Assembly: GCA_038503035.1 (NCBI GenBank) | Contig: JAVSML010024447.1 | Coordinates: 124,001-188,000, forward strand | DNA length: 64,000 nt | Direction of reading: 5' to 3' | From: Crocodylus rhombifer | Lineage: Eukaryota > Chordata > Crocodylia > Crocodylidae | In this document: in pieces, positions 1 through 11,749 of the stretch | Layout: each line of letters starts with the position of its first letter | How positions within the stretch are numbered: position 1 is the stretch's first letter | The notes under the pieces: generated by a model | What the model was told of the DNA's origin: nothing | What the model saw: the letters and a program-made list of their open reading frames with translations, nothing else | The model's database searches: none | Program-made: the position numbers and the translations under genes

Positions 1-1480
1 CTTTAGAGAAGAGTGCAAGAATAGAAGTGAAAAGCATGGAAACAAGCCTACAACCTAGCACCAGGAGAAAGGGAAGACGAGGCTGGGCTTACAATAAACA
101 TGACATTTTCAATACTGATGGCCTGGAAGTAACAGAAAGACTAAGAGACAGGAAGTTCATGCTGAAAGGAGGCAGGGGGAATACCGCACTACAGAGATAA
201 GAGACAACAGTGTTTAGTGAAGACCAAGCAAAGTCAATGGGCCTATGGTGAGTGGGAAAAGTCAGCCAGGACTGCGGGTCAAATTAAGTGGTAAATATGC
301 TTTGCCTGGGGTCAGATGGGAGAGCAACACAGAAGCTACCATCACTGAGAGGGAACAGAGAAGACCATAAGGAGGAGGGCACCCTGGGAGACTAATTTCA
401 AAAGGAGAAGATAAACAGGGAGAAACTGGGTGGGCAGCAAGTGAAGCAGAGAAGAGAGAAGAATCAGACATAGCGTTGTGCAGAACACTCAAAGCCAGAA
501 CATGGCAAGTTTTACACTCCAGACATACCAAATTGTCAAGAGGCACCCATACCTGGGGTAGGCAGGGCTGCACCCAACTCAGACACTTCAGTCACGCATG
601 ACAGGAGAAAGGAGCTGTAGCCAACGACAGACGGAAAAATGCCAGTTGCTACACACAGCATCAAGGACCATTGAACAGAAAGATTCTCTCCGTTTAAGAT
701 TTCCCTTTCCTCTTTAAACTCTCCATGCAGGAAGCTGCAAGAACCTCTTATTTTCTAGGGAAGAAAGGGCTCCGATAATCCTGCCAGGATTCAAACTTAA
801 GCTTGCCAGTAGTCTAAGGTAGGGATAGCAAAGATCTGGCCCTCAAGCCCCAAACCTTTTCAAGTTCTGGCTTCCAGCCTTTAACAGGAGTCCTATCACC
901 CAGCTTGCAGTGCTTCCAGCAGGTCCTGGACCAACTAGCCCATGTACACCAGCTCTGGACCTGGTCTCGTGCATCACATGTAGGACTGGTCCGGGACACA
1001 CACTGCACGTGGCCTGATGAGTTTGATACTCCTGGTCTATAGGTTTCTGAACTAATGTTTAAATCACTGTTCATCCCCTGGGGCTACAGAAGGGGCTACT
1101 AAGAAAATGGAGTGGCAGCAGCTTCTCTTCGTTTCACTTGCCAACAAATAGATTGAAGCCTTGCAAACTGCAGTGGGTCAAAATGGATAAATTTCTGGCC
1201 TCACTGTCTACAACGCTGCCAGTGTTGCCGTCATCGTCCCTGCTGCCAGAAACCAAGCAGGGCTTGTGCTATTGCAGCACAGCCAAAACCTTGACAGTCT
1301 GGAAGCCAGAATTTGGAACAACTCCAGATCCCCATTAAGTAATTACATGTCTTACCATTATGATGATAACATATGAGCTATTTAACCCAATGAAAGGACC
1401 CTTCTTATTTGCTATACTCAGCTTTGTCCTCTATTCAGCAGCCATTCTCCTAACACAGAATAGCCCCCTCCCAAAGAAGT

Positions 1481-1502
1481 TTTTTTTTTTTTTTTTTTTT
1501 TA
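1481..1502. repeat. poly-T run
   Basis: An uninterrupted run of about 22 T followed by an AT-rich stretch. It could be the A tail of a minus-strand retrocopy, but no body of such an element is recognisable beside it. Confidence 0.8.
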
Positions 1503-2243
1503 ATTGAATGTTTTACTACTTCATATAAAAACTCCAAAAGACCCATCAGCTGCAATGAATGGCTCTGCCTTGGACAGAACACCCAGGCTTCAATATAACC
1601 TCCACATTTCTGCCATTCACAAACCGCTTAAAAGCCACACCCCAGCCATTTGAGACAAAAAAGCCAAAGCTTTCTGCTGACTGGGTAGTCAGGAACCATG
1701 ACACTCCCTTGCTGATGATTTCACTATGGCAGCTTTTGCCTGGCATGAGCTATTAGCAGCATCTGTTTCTGCTATGTCAATATCTACAGGCAATTATCTT
1801 GTCTGCTGGTACTGGACGCCTCAGTGTTGGGTATACATTCTCACTTGTCTCATCAGCAGCACCTGTTAGCTTCAGAGTTTGTTGCAGTTTTGCTTGCTAA
1901 CATAGCAGAGCTCAGGGGCTGCCAGCTTCATTGCTTGAAACCTTATTTGCAGAAGTTTCAAATAGTCTGAAGCTCCAGAGGGCAACATTCAAGCAAGCAA
2001 TGTTTTCTCTCCTTGCTCTTGTGCAAAAGCAGGACTGGAGCCTGTATTTTTCTCACGTTTCTTGCACACCTATCAAGCTGGTTCCACCCCCCTGAATTTA
2101 AGATGAAATTTTTTTCTCATTAAGCAGTCCACAATCGGGAGGTATGTGAGCTTCAGTGACATGCTGTCTCATAAGCTTGTGGGTAAGCTCAGATCTGTTG
2201 CATCCTCTGCACCTTGCTAAACAAACAATCTCATCCTCACTTA

Positions 2244-2420
2244 GAACCAGGGCTGGAAAGGCCCTTGTGAGGTCTAGTCCAACGCCCTGCTAAAGGCAGG
2301 ATCATCCCTGTCGAAACCAGTCTAGACAAGTGCTTGTCTGATCCTGTTCTGAAAACCTCTACAAACCCTCTCACACAACTACCTAGCACAATGCTCAAAA
2401 CACTAAAAATGCCCTTTAAT
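2244..2420 (-). mobile_element. CR1 LINE 3'-end fragment
   Basis: Read on the plus strand, the segment starts with a phrase of the type 'agggctggaaaggccc', then 'tctagtccaacgcc', then a run of short phrases ending near 'gttctgaaaacctc'. This order is the usual antisense look of a CR1 retrotransposon 3' untranslated end. The copy is old: it has lost its terminal short repeats and fades out near 2420. It lies in NCKIPSD intron 1. Confidence 0.65.
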
Positions 2421-5172
2421 TGCCACAATAAAGCAAAGGGACAACAGCACAGTCAAAGACAAGTAGTAGTTAGTAAAATGCATGCAAAGGGAGAAAAGGA
2501 ACAGGAACATGTACCCTACTATAGAGGAAGGCAAAAACCCCATGCCAGTCTGCCACAAGGTAAAACCCCTTCCTGATCCTGGATGTGACAAATCAGTGTG
2601 ACCTTGTGGGGAGCAGCAAGGCCTCTAGGTTTTAGAAGTTAAGACTGAAGGCTGAAGATATGTCCAAAGCAAGTTTGCCTGCTTGTACATTTAATTTGAC
2701 TCGTTTAATGGCAATGCTGTTTAAGATGCTAGCTTTCAAGCATTTCTAAATGGAGGACACCAGCCACCTTGAGACTTCATGGCTAAACACAGTTAGCATG
2801 AGAAGTTTAGATGAATACCTGGTACAGGATTGCATGTTCTTCGCAAAGAAGCCAAAGAACAACCTTCCCACTTGTATTAAAAATGAGCTGACTTGCATAA
2901 GACAAGAAAGTTTTACTAAGGTTGATAGCACCAGGGTGAATTCACTAGGTCTCTGCAAGGGTGAGGTCACTAGGTTTCCACTTTGATACTAATTTAATTG
3001 CCTTATTATGAGTAACTTTCAGATTCTTCTGGGAATCCTTACCAGGAAAGGAGAATAGCTTCTTTGGGCTGAGACAACTAGTAAGGAGTCTGCTGCCTTG
3101 TTTTTGCAACAGTGACTCCCATTGAAGACATGCTGTCTCCCACCACTCCAAATGCTCTGTCAATAACCACTAATGGTGTTGTTCTTGCAGTGATCATGGC
3201 AACGCTAATTACTGCTCCACACATTGTCACTAATTATTATTAGTATCCTTATTAAACAGCAATGGGATGGAAGCTGTTTCCAGGCTCATCTGGATGCTGC
3301 AAGAGACTGTTTAAAGCAACGTTTCAGTCAGAGAATTTTTCCACCTCCCCCACAAGTCAAATAAGCTACTTGGTTTCGTATGGAATAGCAAACTATAACT
3401 CCTGCCAGCTTTGAGAAGTGGATGGGAAAGCACTGAGGCAGTCAGTGCACATTGAGCACTGTAATAACTGCAGACCAGCACAATGAATTCTACTGCCTCA
3501 TGTAGCATCAGCACAATCACCTGTCCAGAGCATTTATCGTCAAGAACAGAGGAAGCAGAAAAAGCCCAGATTTATTTCCCACTAAAAGGATTAAATGATG
3601 ATTAAGAAAAATGTATTTCAGCGAAAGGAGAAGGAACATGAATCCCAGAATCCTTTACTACAGTCTCTTTTTTATCATAAGCCTACTTTATGATGCTTAA
3701 TATTAATAAAGTGTTACTTTACCCCCAATACTGTATTTTGTGTTGCAACTGCAAATTATGGTCTGAAAATACATTGCAGGAAAAACTGGAGGGGACAGGA
3801 GGAAGATGTTTTCAAATGACATTTTCAACTAGAGTATTAGTGAGGCAGATAAATATAGGAAGGTTCTAAAGGCAAAAGCTACAGCAGAGGTTTTCTCCAC
3901 CAAGAATGATAAGCCCACAAGGAGGGAGAGTGCAGACATCGGTACCAGTGGTGCAGATGAAAGGTCTGTAGAAAAAAATGCAGGCACATAACCAGACCAA
4001 GTCCACATTTGATTTTAAAAACCTACCCTTTTCAATCAGGGCTTTTGCCATTAAACACCTTAAGCTCTCATTCTACAGCAATTACATGCAAGTCAGCCCA
4101 CTGATGCCAAACTGTTCTCTTGCACAAAGCCTGAAGGACAGGGTTCTTATTTGAGAACAAAGGTAGTTGGAATAAGAAGCCTGTACAGTTAATAGGCCAC
4201 TGCAGACTGACACTGTGAAGCACCACCAGAGAAGACAGTGTCCTTCCTGCAACACTGAGTGTTCTGAAAGAAATTCAGTCACACCATTTACAAACAGACC
4301 ATTCAACCAGAAGACTGGAGACATCTGAAGGAGATCTTCCATGAGCCAGAATAAAAACATTCATTGAAACTCTGGCATATACTTTCTCAGAGACTCCCAA
4401 ACAGAGAGGCTCACAACATTTGTGCATAGTTTTGTGCAAAAATTACCTATGCTGCTTATGGAAGAGGGGGGCAGGGGGTTCTGCCCGCTTATATGGTAGA
4501 CGCCATTTCAAACCATGGCACTGGAAGAATCACAATCTCAATGCAGCCTATACACAAAACAAGGTTAGGTTTTTATTCCAGAATCTAGGTTCTCCCCTGA
4601 AACACAGCCGTGCAACACGCCAGCAGACTAAAAGCTTTATTCTTTTCCAGCTCGGTCATAAGTGTAGGGTTCATTCTTGCAGTTGCGACGGCTGCGTGCG
4701 CTCTCCTCGCTCTGACTCCTCTAAGGAGTACAGCAGTTGGTTCCGACTCGATGTAATGATGGATGCCGCCAACTCCTCTGTAATTATTGTTGCTGCTGTC
4801 ACAGCTGGCGCTTCTGGCTTCAGTGCTAGGACAGGCCTGTTATTACACCCACTGTGTTATTCTCAACAAGAGAGGAATGGGTGCATTTAGTGCTCGTCCC
4901 CCAAGCCTCCTTGCTTACCACCAATAGCGCAGAGCTGTGATGAGTCGTGGACCCCCTGGCAATCCACGGAGCGACAGCTCCAGCACAGGGGTGCAATGTC
5001 CGCCACAGCAAAGGGGCAATCCCGGCCAACCACCTGCACGCAGGCAACAGCCAAGAAGGCCCCACAACAACATCCACTACCTCCCCCCTTCGCCTCCTAC
5101 CCCTCAGCCCCGGCCCAGCCCCATGGGCAAGGGGCAAGTGCATGACCCCAAGCCCCCGAAACTGGATCTGCC

Positions 5173-5434
5173 TGACCCATGACCTCCAAAGTCAAGGGTC
5201 AGCCCTCTCCCCAGACCATCGTCTCGAGCCTGACCCAGCCCAGCACGAGGCTCCACCACACCGCACATGACCCCTACCCCCACGTGACCTTTGCACCTGA
5301 CCTCAGCCCAGTCCAAAACGAGATGCCGCCAGCCCACGCGACCCCTGCCCAACCCAAAACGAGGCCCTGCCACCCCCACATGACCTTTGCCCGCTGACCT
5401 CAGCCCCGCCCGCGTGCCCTTTGCCCCCGACCTG
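5173..5434. repeat. degenerate tandem repeat, unit about 96 bp
   Basis: The phrase 'tgacctttgc' followed shortly by 'tgacctcagccc' occurs at 5285 and again at 5381, exactly 96 bases apart. A related phrase at 5410-5432 runs up to the splice donor of NCKIPSD exon 1, and a weaker relative with 'catgacctcca' lies near 5177. The repeat is C-rich and contains several TGACCT and TGACCC half-sites. Read on the minus strand, 5285-5297 and 5381-5393 each resemble a nuclear receptor DR1 site (two half-sites spaced by one base). Confidence 0.6.
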
Positions 5435-5602
5435 GATGCGCTGCAGGTAGGAGGCGGGTGCGTAGCCCGTCTCGCCGGAGCCCGCGCGCGTCACGAGCCA
5501 CCAGTGCTGGTTGCTGCGCTCGAGCAGCAGGAAGGTCTCGCCGGCGGCAAACGGCAACGAGTTGGGCTCGGCCGAGCGGAAGCCGTACAGCGCGCGGTAC
5601 AT
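5432..5602 (-). CDS. NCKIPSD: NCKIPSD (SPIN90) coding exon 1, SH3 domain
   Basis: NCKIPSD is a cytoplasmic adaptor that binds Nck, WASP-family proteins and the Arp2/3 complex and helps actin assembly. The exon encodes 57 residues starting MYRALYGF and ending LQRIQ, then a donor GTCGGG. The whole exon is one SH3 domain: the ALYxF motif is at residues 4-8, the acidic 'AGETF' turn follows, the WW pair is in the middle, and GYAPASYL near the end matches the SH3 pattern GxxPxxYL. It resembles human NCKIPSD closely over its full length. I chose the ATG at 5602 because the family begins MYRAL and the preceding bases (GCCGCC) give a good Kozak context. An in-frame ATG 16 codons upstream, at 5650, is less likely. 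The remaining exons lie outside the window. Confidence 0.93.
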
Positions 5603-5672
5603 GGCGGCGGCGGCCGGCCTGGGGCCTGCCCGCGCCGCCGATGTCAACACGCCCGCCTCCGGCGCGTCACCC

Positions 5673-5680
5673 TGACGTCA
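5673..5680. promoter_or_regulatory. palindromic CRE (TGACGTCA)
   Basis: A perfect 8-base cAMP response element lies about 70 bases upstream of the NCKIPSD start codon inside the CpG island. CREB/ATF proteins are the usual binders. Occupancy is inferred. Confidence 0.65.
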
Positions 5681-5759
5681 CCTCGCAGCCTCACGCCCAC
5701 GCTCGCCACTCGGCTTAGGCCCGCGCGCCCTCTGCTGGGCCGGGTCGAACGCGTGTAGG

Positions 5760-5814
5760 GCGCATGCGCACATGGCTCCGGTGAATTGGGGGCGTGGCAG
5801 GAGGGCACATGCGC
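5760..5814. promoter_or_regulatory. two NRF1-like sites with a CCAAT and GC box between
   Basis: A perfect GCGCATGCGC palindrome at 5760-5769 matches the NRF1 consensus. A second copy with one change, GCACATGCGC, is at 5805-5814. Between them, ATTGG on the plus strand (5785-5789) gives a CCAAT box in the NCKIPSD direction, directly followed by a GGGGCGTGG type GC box. The cluster is 160-210 bases upstream of the start codon, a normal place for core promoter elements. Confidence 0.6.
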
Positions 5815-5972
5815 ACAGGCCCCTGTAGAGTCTTCAGGGCTCAGAATTGCTGTCCCGCCTGCAGCGCACTCCCCCCCGGTCCGGCAGCGCACAGCTTGGC
5901 TAGGAGCTGGGGCCAGATTGGAGCAGCCTCTGGGCAAGGAGGTAGCAAGGACAGTACAGTTGTCCTCCCTAC

Positions 5973-6243
5973 TAGGGTTGCCAACCCTCCAGGATTGCCC
6001 TGGAATCTCCAGGAATTAGATATAAATCTCCAGGAGATTGCTGAGAGCCACCCAGGAGATAAATGATAGGACATTTATTACAATAAATAACTAAATGTTG
6101 AATCTGATTTATATAGTAGGCCAGTGGTTTTTTAAAAATGTAATAGGAATGTTCATTTGCCTTCGGTATGTAAAAGTTATTAATGTCATTACATCATGTG
6201 ATGAAACCTCTCAGAATAGATTCAAAGAGGATTAGCAACCCTA
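5973..6243. mobile_element. hAT-type non-autonomous DNA transposon
   Basis: The element begins TAGGGTTGCCAA and ends with its inverse with one change (TTAGCAACCCTA), so it has short terminal inverted repeats. It is flanked by CTCCCTAC at 5965-5972 and CTCCCCAC at 6244-6251, an 8-bp target duplication with one mismatch, as made by hAT transposases. The 271-bp interior is AT-rich and has no coding capacity. It sits just upstream of the NCKIPSD promoter. Confidence 0.8.
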
Positions 6244-7609
6244 CTCCCCACTGCAGTCGCAACCACCCCAGCCAGGTCTAAGCTTGACCTATGTAGCAAC
6301 GACATAGGTTAAGCAAGTGCTGTAGACAGCGATTGAAAAGGTGCATGGACATAAAGTGGAAAAGGATTGGCATAGCTCTAAAGCATAGCCAAATGCAGAA
6401 AAACTCTGCGTTAAGTGTATACTCAGCTATGCAACTTCAGACTTCTCCGCAGCTCAGCAAAAAAAAAGGAACCAAATCAGCAAACGTCCCCAAGGAAACA
6501 GAGAAGTTGGCCAGTGGACCTGTTTTCCACTTGAATCCAAGACTACTGTATTAAGCACCGTCTTCATTAATACAAATAAGTCTTTGTTATTTTGTATCCT
6601 AATAAAGTTTTCGAGTTGTGACTGGAATAGTCTCACTGGTCATCAGTCTCATTCTCAACTCCAGTTAAAATTTAGAGTAACAGTTTGGCTTCACTTTTCC
6701 CCCACAGCCCATCATTCAAATCGTGCTGAGGGAAAGAATTGTTCTTCTGCCCCAGTGCTTTTCCATGGCACTCAGCCTTGTAGTTGCAGATGCTTTGCAT
6801 GCAATAACTTGTATTTTTAGGGCCCCTTGTGATGTGAGAGCCTCTTGTCCTCCCCATGAGAAACTGAGACGCAGAGAGACAGAGCAGGAGCAGGATCCTT
6901 AGTTCTCCTACCCACGTCAGCATTTGGGGACAAACAGGACCATGCAGTTAGGGAGCACCTGATAAACTCAGGTTTCTGCAACTTAGTATCACATAGCAGC
7001 TTGGGCAGTGGCAAGATGAATCCAGTTTTCTGGGCAGCATTCAACTGGCTTAAGCATCAAACCATCCTTTCCTACACCACTGCTTTATTCACCTCCTCAC
7101 TCCTGCAACCAGTGAGCCAGGAGTCCTGGAAATAACAGCCAGCACTGGTAAACCCCACTGACTCACCCCCAGGACAGGTTCACCTTGTGCACTGGCAGGC
7201 AATTAAAGGCTGTACAATAATGCCCAAATCCAAATAGGCTTAATAAAGATTGCACAGGCAACCATCCTCCTGGCATGGCCCACTTTTTGAGTGCTCAATT
7301 TAATGATGTTCATAAGCTTGTGTGTGTCATTTCCAAGGCTTCAAAACCAAAGTGGAAAGAAACTCCAGCGCATGGCTCCATGTGACACATGTCATACTGG
7401 CACAAGGGCTGGAACCTGAAGATCCAGCACACACAGATCTCCTATCTGAGCTCCTCTAGGTAAACCATAGCTAGAGAGGGATGAGACACTTTGCCAGAAA
7501 CCTGCTGGCAGCAGAGGACGGGTGTGACTCAGGAATCTTGGTGCCCTTTTAGGATTCAGGGGGAGTGCACTCAAGTGGTCCAGCTGCCTGTCTCCCCAAA
7601 GCCTGACCA

Positions 7610-8390
7610 CTATTTCCAATTCTGTCACTGTCCCAGCCCCACCCCTAACTTTTTCAATCCCAATCCCAGCTGGGCCCCTCACACTGCAGTCTCAGTCTCC
7701 TTCCCTTGCATATCCTAGTCTTACCTTTCCTGATTCCCACTCTCCTCCTTGCTCCCAGGACCCATCTTCATGCAGAGTAGTTCCTAGTTCACCAAACAAC
7801 TCCTTGTTCCCAGTCTCCTTGCCCACCTGAGCCCTCCTGCATCCGTATCCGAGCTGCCTCTCCCCGACCCACTTCCAGTTGCTTCCCGCTCCTGTCCATT
7901 GTCTCCACCTCTGCTGAAGGCTCTTCATCTAATTTCAACATTCCCACAAAGGCCCCTGGGTCATGTGCCAACCTCTCTCCCTGGCTGGTCCCAGTTCTGC
8001 CCTGCACACCAGTGCTTCACAAGATCTCTCTCTCTTCTTCCCTATCATCTCACTCACTGGATCTCAGTTTCTGTCTCTGCCCAGACAGTCCCAGTCCCCA
8101 GCTCTTCATCTCAGTCATGCCCCTACCTCCTCCTATTTCCATCACCACGCCAACACCCAGTCCGACTGTCCATTCAGCCCCTACCAGCTCCGCAGCTCAG
8201 ACTCCCTGCTGCTCCCATTTCCAATCTGACCAGTTCTGGTCTCCCCCAGAAAAGTCCCATTCCACACCCCCACCCTCCCAGGCTCCAGTCCCTGTTTCTT
8301 TCTCCCAACCTACTCTTAACACCCCCTGCACCCCAAAGCTCATCTCTCATTTGCAGCTTGTTCCTGTGCATTGCCTAGGCCCAGTCAGGA
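7610..8390. repeat. pyrimidine-rich degenerate tract
   Basis: About 780 bases are dominated by C and T on the plus strand, with recurring short phrases such as 'cccagtctcc', 'cccagtcccc' and 'cagctc'. It looks like a decayed short-unit tandem repeat. Similar tracts recur several times across the region, always with the pyrimidine-rich strand in the same direction. Confidence 0.5.
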
Positions 8391-10597
8391 AACTATGAGA
8401 TTACAAGATAAATGAGCTGCTTGCTCTCGAGTCCTGTGACCACAGCACAGCCCATGGCTGCAATGGAAGGGAAAGACCTGCTTAGTGCCCAGCTGGAGCA
8501 TGGCTGTTGTGGACAGTCTTTTTAGGGAATTTGGTTGTGTAGCCTAAGTAAGTCTACTGACCATGGTGATTTTTCATAGGCTTATAACTTGGCCACGGAT
8601 GGATCTGCATGGGGATGGGAAGAGACACATCCCTGATATGGAGACCACTCCGTGCCAAAGTTGAAGCACCTGCTCCAACCTGGTGCTGTGAAGGCTCCAG
8701 AACAGGTTGCCAGAATGTTGTCATGTGGTCCAAATAATGTATTTTCCCCCAGCCTCATTCATGAATACAGCTGGGGAAAAATATCAGCATGAAGCAGATG
8801 CTTAGCATGGAAAATTATAGCCCAAATGGCTATAATCTGGCAAAGCTATACACATCTGAACACCAAGCCTTAAAATAGCAACCTGCCCTGCCTACAATGA
8901 TCTTCAGAGGAGGCAGATCAGGAGCATCTCTATCCCCAGCCTGATAACAAAAGAACAAGGACAGCAGATAGCACTGAAAGGAAGTATATTCAAAGGTAAT
9001 AAAAGGAAAGGTTTCTTTGTGTGGCACAATATTGGACTGCAGAACTCATTGCGGTGAAACCACCATCATATCAGGAGTCAGAGAGCAGCTGGATGTTTTC
9101 ATGGACAGAAAGAATAGATACCCAGAGGTTCCCAGAATTAACACTGAAATAAAGTTTAGAAGGGAGATGATATCTCTTGCTTGAGGGTGCCCTACAGAAG
9201 GAGATTCTCTGGGGGGACAGACTGTCCTATGTCTGGGTACTGCCAGGTTTCTCATACCTTCTTCTGACACCTGGTGCTGCCTGTGGCTGGAGACTGGCCT
9301 GTTTGTTATACAGGCAATCACAAGCCTCCTTCAGTGGTTAGAGGGAGGCCACTGACTACATAACAATTGAATAGTTGGGACGGAGGGTGAAAAGATAGGA
9401 ACAGGTCAAGGGATAAGAACAAGAGTTCCAGGTAGGGACATGGAGCAGAGAACACCAGCTAGCGCCCACTGCCCCTCAAACATATCTAAGGAGTCTGTGG
9501 ATGCTGCCTAGTGAAAATATCCAGAAATGTGCACAGACAAGGGAAAGAAACACCGCCCTACAGTCACCTGAGTCCCCCTCTTCTTTCCTGGTCTGGCAGG
9601 TAGTAGATGAATTATTTGCCAGGGCCTGGGGAGGCAGACAAGAAGGTCCTGGGACTTGGTGGGGTGATGTATGGTCAGAGTCAGGATCCTCAGAGGTGGG
9701 CTTTTAGCTGGCATGGCAATTACCAGACTCTGAAGTCAGAGCGGGCTGCTGCCAGGTGCACTTTGTCAGCAGCATTGCACAACGTGGCAGGAACCCCATC
9801 ATTCCACAACAGGATGAATGACCACAACATCATGCAAGTGCCACGCCATTCAGAGAGCAGCAACGCTTAGCAAACAATGCAAGGAGCCAAGGGATGGTAC
9901 AGGGCCCTGAGCAAATACCCAGCAGAGGGCAGCAATGCTTCGTGAAACATGCACACATCAGCACCGGCTTCACTGTTTCCTGTACAAATATTTTGAGGAT
10001 GCCATGAGCCCAATTCTGCTCTCAGATTGATACAACAATGGTACAGACAGCTCAGCGTGACACTGAGACAGCCCAGGGAAGCTACACACCTCTGTCCCAC
10101 TGGACTTACTCCCTGTATCATAGTCATTTCTTCCTTTTCATTGTTGCAATACTGCCTGATGCAGGGAGGTAACCTGGCTGGTGGAGCAGCCTTCAATAGG
10201 TCCCCCCAGGTCACTTCACCAGCCAGCCTAGCCAGAGCACTGTGCTGCCACGGCATCCCACCAGCATGCCCTTGCCCCATGAGCAGTGCAGAGCAGCAGA
10301 AGGGCTGTTCCAAGTGGAAACAGAGTTACAGGACACAAATTTGACAGCTCCACCACTGGAGGAGCCCCAGATGGCAGAGGGGAAAAGAAGCATCTTCACA
10401 TTGGAAAACAGGGTCTAAAGGGAAAAAAATAGGTAAAGGAGCCTATTTATGTACAGAAAATAGAGGCTGTGAAGACACCTTGAAGTTCAAAGGGAATGGT
10501 TAGCAGGGTCACTGAGGAGAATATAAAGCAAGTGACTGCAGACAGAACAGCCGCAGCAGGGATCACAGATGGAGCCGTAAAGGGACAAAAGAAAATC

Positions 10598-10630
10598 TCA
10601 CAGGAGATGTTACATCAACATCTCCTGTGA
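10598..10630. repeat. perfect short inverted repeat
   Basis: Left arm 10598-10611 and right arm 10617-10630 are exact reverse complements (14 bp, arm TCACAGGAGATGTT) with a 5-base loop. No transposon ends or coding sequence surround it. It could be a chance hairpin, a remnant of a fold-back insertion or a processed RNA stem. Confidence 0.8.
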
Positions 10631-11749
10631 TGGAAGACCTTCCAGGGGGCCCAGGAGACAGATGGGCCTGGAGAGGAAGAAAAGAAATAGCCTCAGCCTT
10701 TTATGGCAGGGGAAGCAGATGCTGTAATGTTCAGGTAGAGAGACCAGGGGCTGAACTGTAACCTGGATAAGCTGCGTGCCCCAGGCCTGAACAAAACACT
10801 TATGACAAGAGGTGAGCTGAGTACAGAGGCTTTGGGCAAGTGCATTGGATGGACTGTCAAGACATGTCACACTTGTATCAGCCTTGCAGCATTTGATCAC
10901 ATCCTTAAAGCCCCAGGCTCCTGGAGTCCTATGATTATGGCAGAATCTCTGCTTTCATGTGAAGGAAAAAAGGCAGTTTCTAGGCCTCAGGGTTGCAAAG
11001 AAAAGCTTGAAAATGAACCCAAGGGCCCCTTGAAGGTGCTGAAGTGAGAATGCAAAGTGCCTGGGATTTATTTTTTTAAGTCTCTTTTTTTAAGGTCATC
11101 TAATGATGTTGGCAGCTGCCTCATGGTTTGGAAAGCTTGACATCAGCAGCAGTCTAATGCTTTTGCCCACTCGCTCTGACAAGCAGCAGCGAGGCAGGCC
11201 TGCCTGGCCATGTAGACATCTTAGGGGTCCTCAATAGGGGAGGCTGGTTATGGTTACCATGTCCTTGGCAGGAAGGTACCCACTCTCCTTCCTAGCTGTA
11301 GTGACTCTGGAGAGCAGGCAGTGCCAGCTGGGGTAACAGAAAGAATAGGTGGGGAGTCAGGACCCAGAGCATGCAGGTCCATGTGTTTCCGGAGAGATTG
11401 GTTTGTGTTTCAGGGTGAGGTTTCCTTACTTTGGACAATATCACATCAGTTTTCTAGGGCCCTCTGAGAGGGATCAACAGCCCCTATCATCCTAGTCATC
11501 TCTGCAGAACACAAAGGCCTTGCCCGGGCTGGCTGCAACATGAGGCGACACAAGGCCACATATAGCTACTGTGTCTCTCTGGGAGCAAAGGCTCAGCCAT
11601 TTGGACCGCATTCATGATTCAGAGGCGTGTCTCCCTCCAGGAAGGGTGTCCATTCACTCTGCAAGGGGACATGGCTGATGGATCCAAGAGCCTCTCAAAG
11701 CACAGGGGCACGGTGGTGGGAGCACCAGGAACTGCCAAACACAGGCACA

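Larger units (their letters stand above)
1..5431 (-). other. NCKIPSD: NCKIPSD intron 1, partial
   Basis: This stretch follows the splice donor of the first NCKIPSD coding exon on the minus strand, so it is read as intron 1. I looked for the expected second exon, which in the family continues after the SH3 domain with a helical segment beginning near GLEQDVLQ, and did not see it on the minus strand. It therefore probably lies to the left of the window. Contents I can name are a CR1 tail near 2244-2420, a T run near 1481-1501 and a degenerate tandem repeat close to the exon. The rest shows no gene that I recognise. Confidence 0.6.
5390..5830 (-). promoter_or_regulatory. NCKIPSD: CpG-rich promoter of NCKIPSD
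   Basis: CpG density here is far above the surrounding sequence, covering exon 1 and about 230 bases upstream, as expected for a broadly expressed vertebrate gene. There is no clear TATA box in a sensible position. The transcription start cannot be fixed from sequence. No recognisable gene starts on the opposite strand, so I do not call the promoter bidirectional. Confidence 0.8.

Noticed and set aside
4420..4890. 156-residue plus-strand frame in NCKIPSD intron 1
   Set aside because: It runs antisense to the gene, and its cysteine- and tryptophan-rich start has no known family match that I recognise.
5603..5650. Upstream in-frame ATG adding 16 residues to NCKIPSD
   Set aside because: The family starts at MYRAL, and the added residues are alanine- and arginine-rich, as expected of translated CpG island.
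5387..5758. Plus-strand frames across the NCKIPSD CpG island
   Set aside because: They are antisense shadows of the SH3 exon and its GC-rich promoter.
7899..8398. Overlapping plus-strand open frames of 128-159 residues
   Set aside because: They lie in a C/T-rich tract, are open in several frames at once, and consist of serine, proline and leucine strings.
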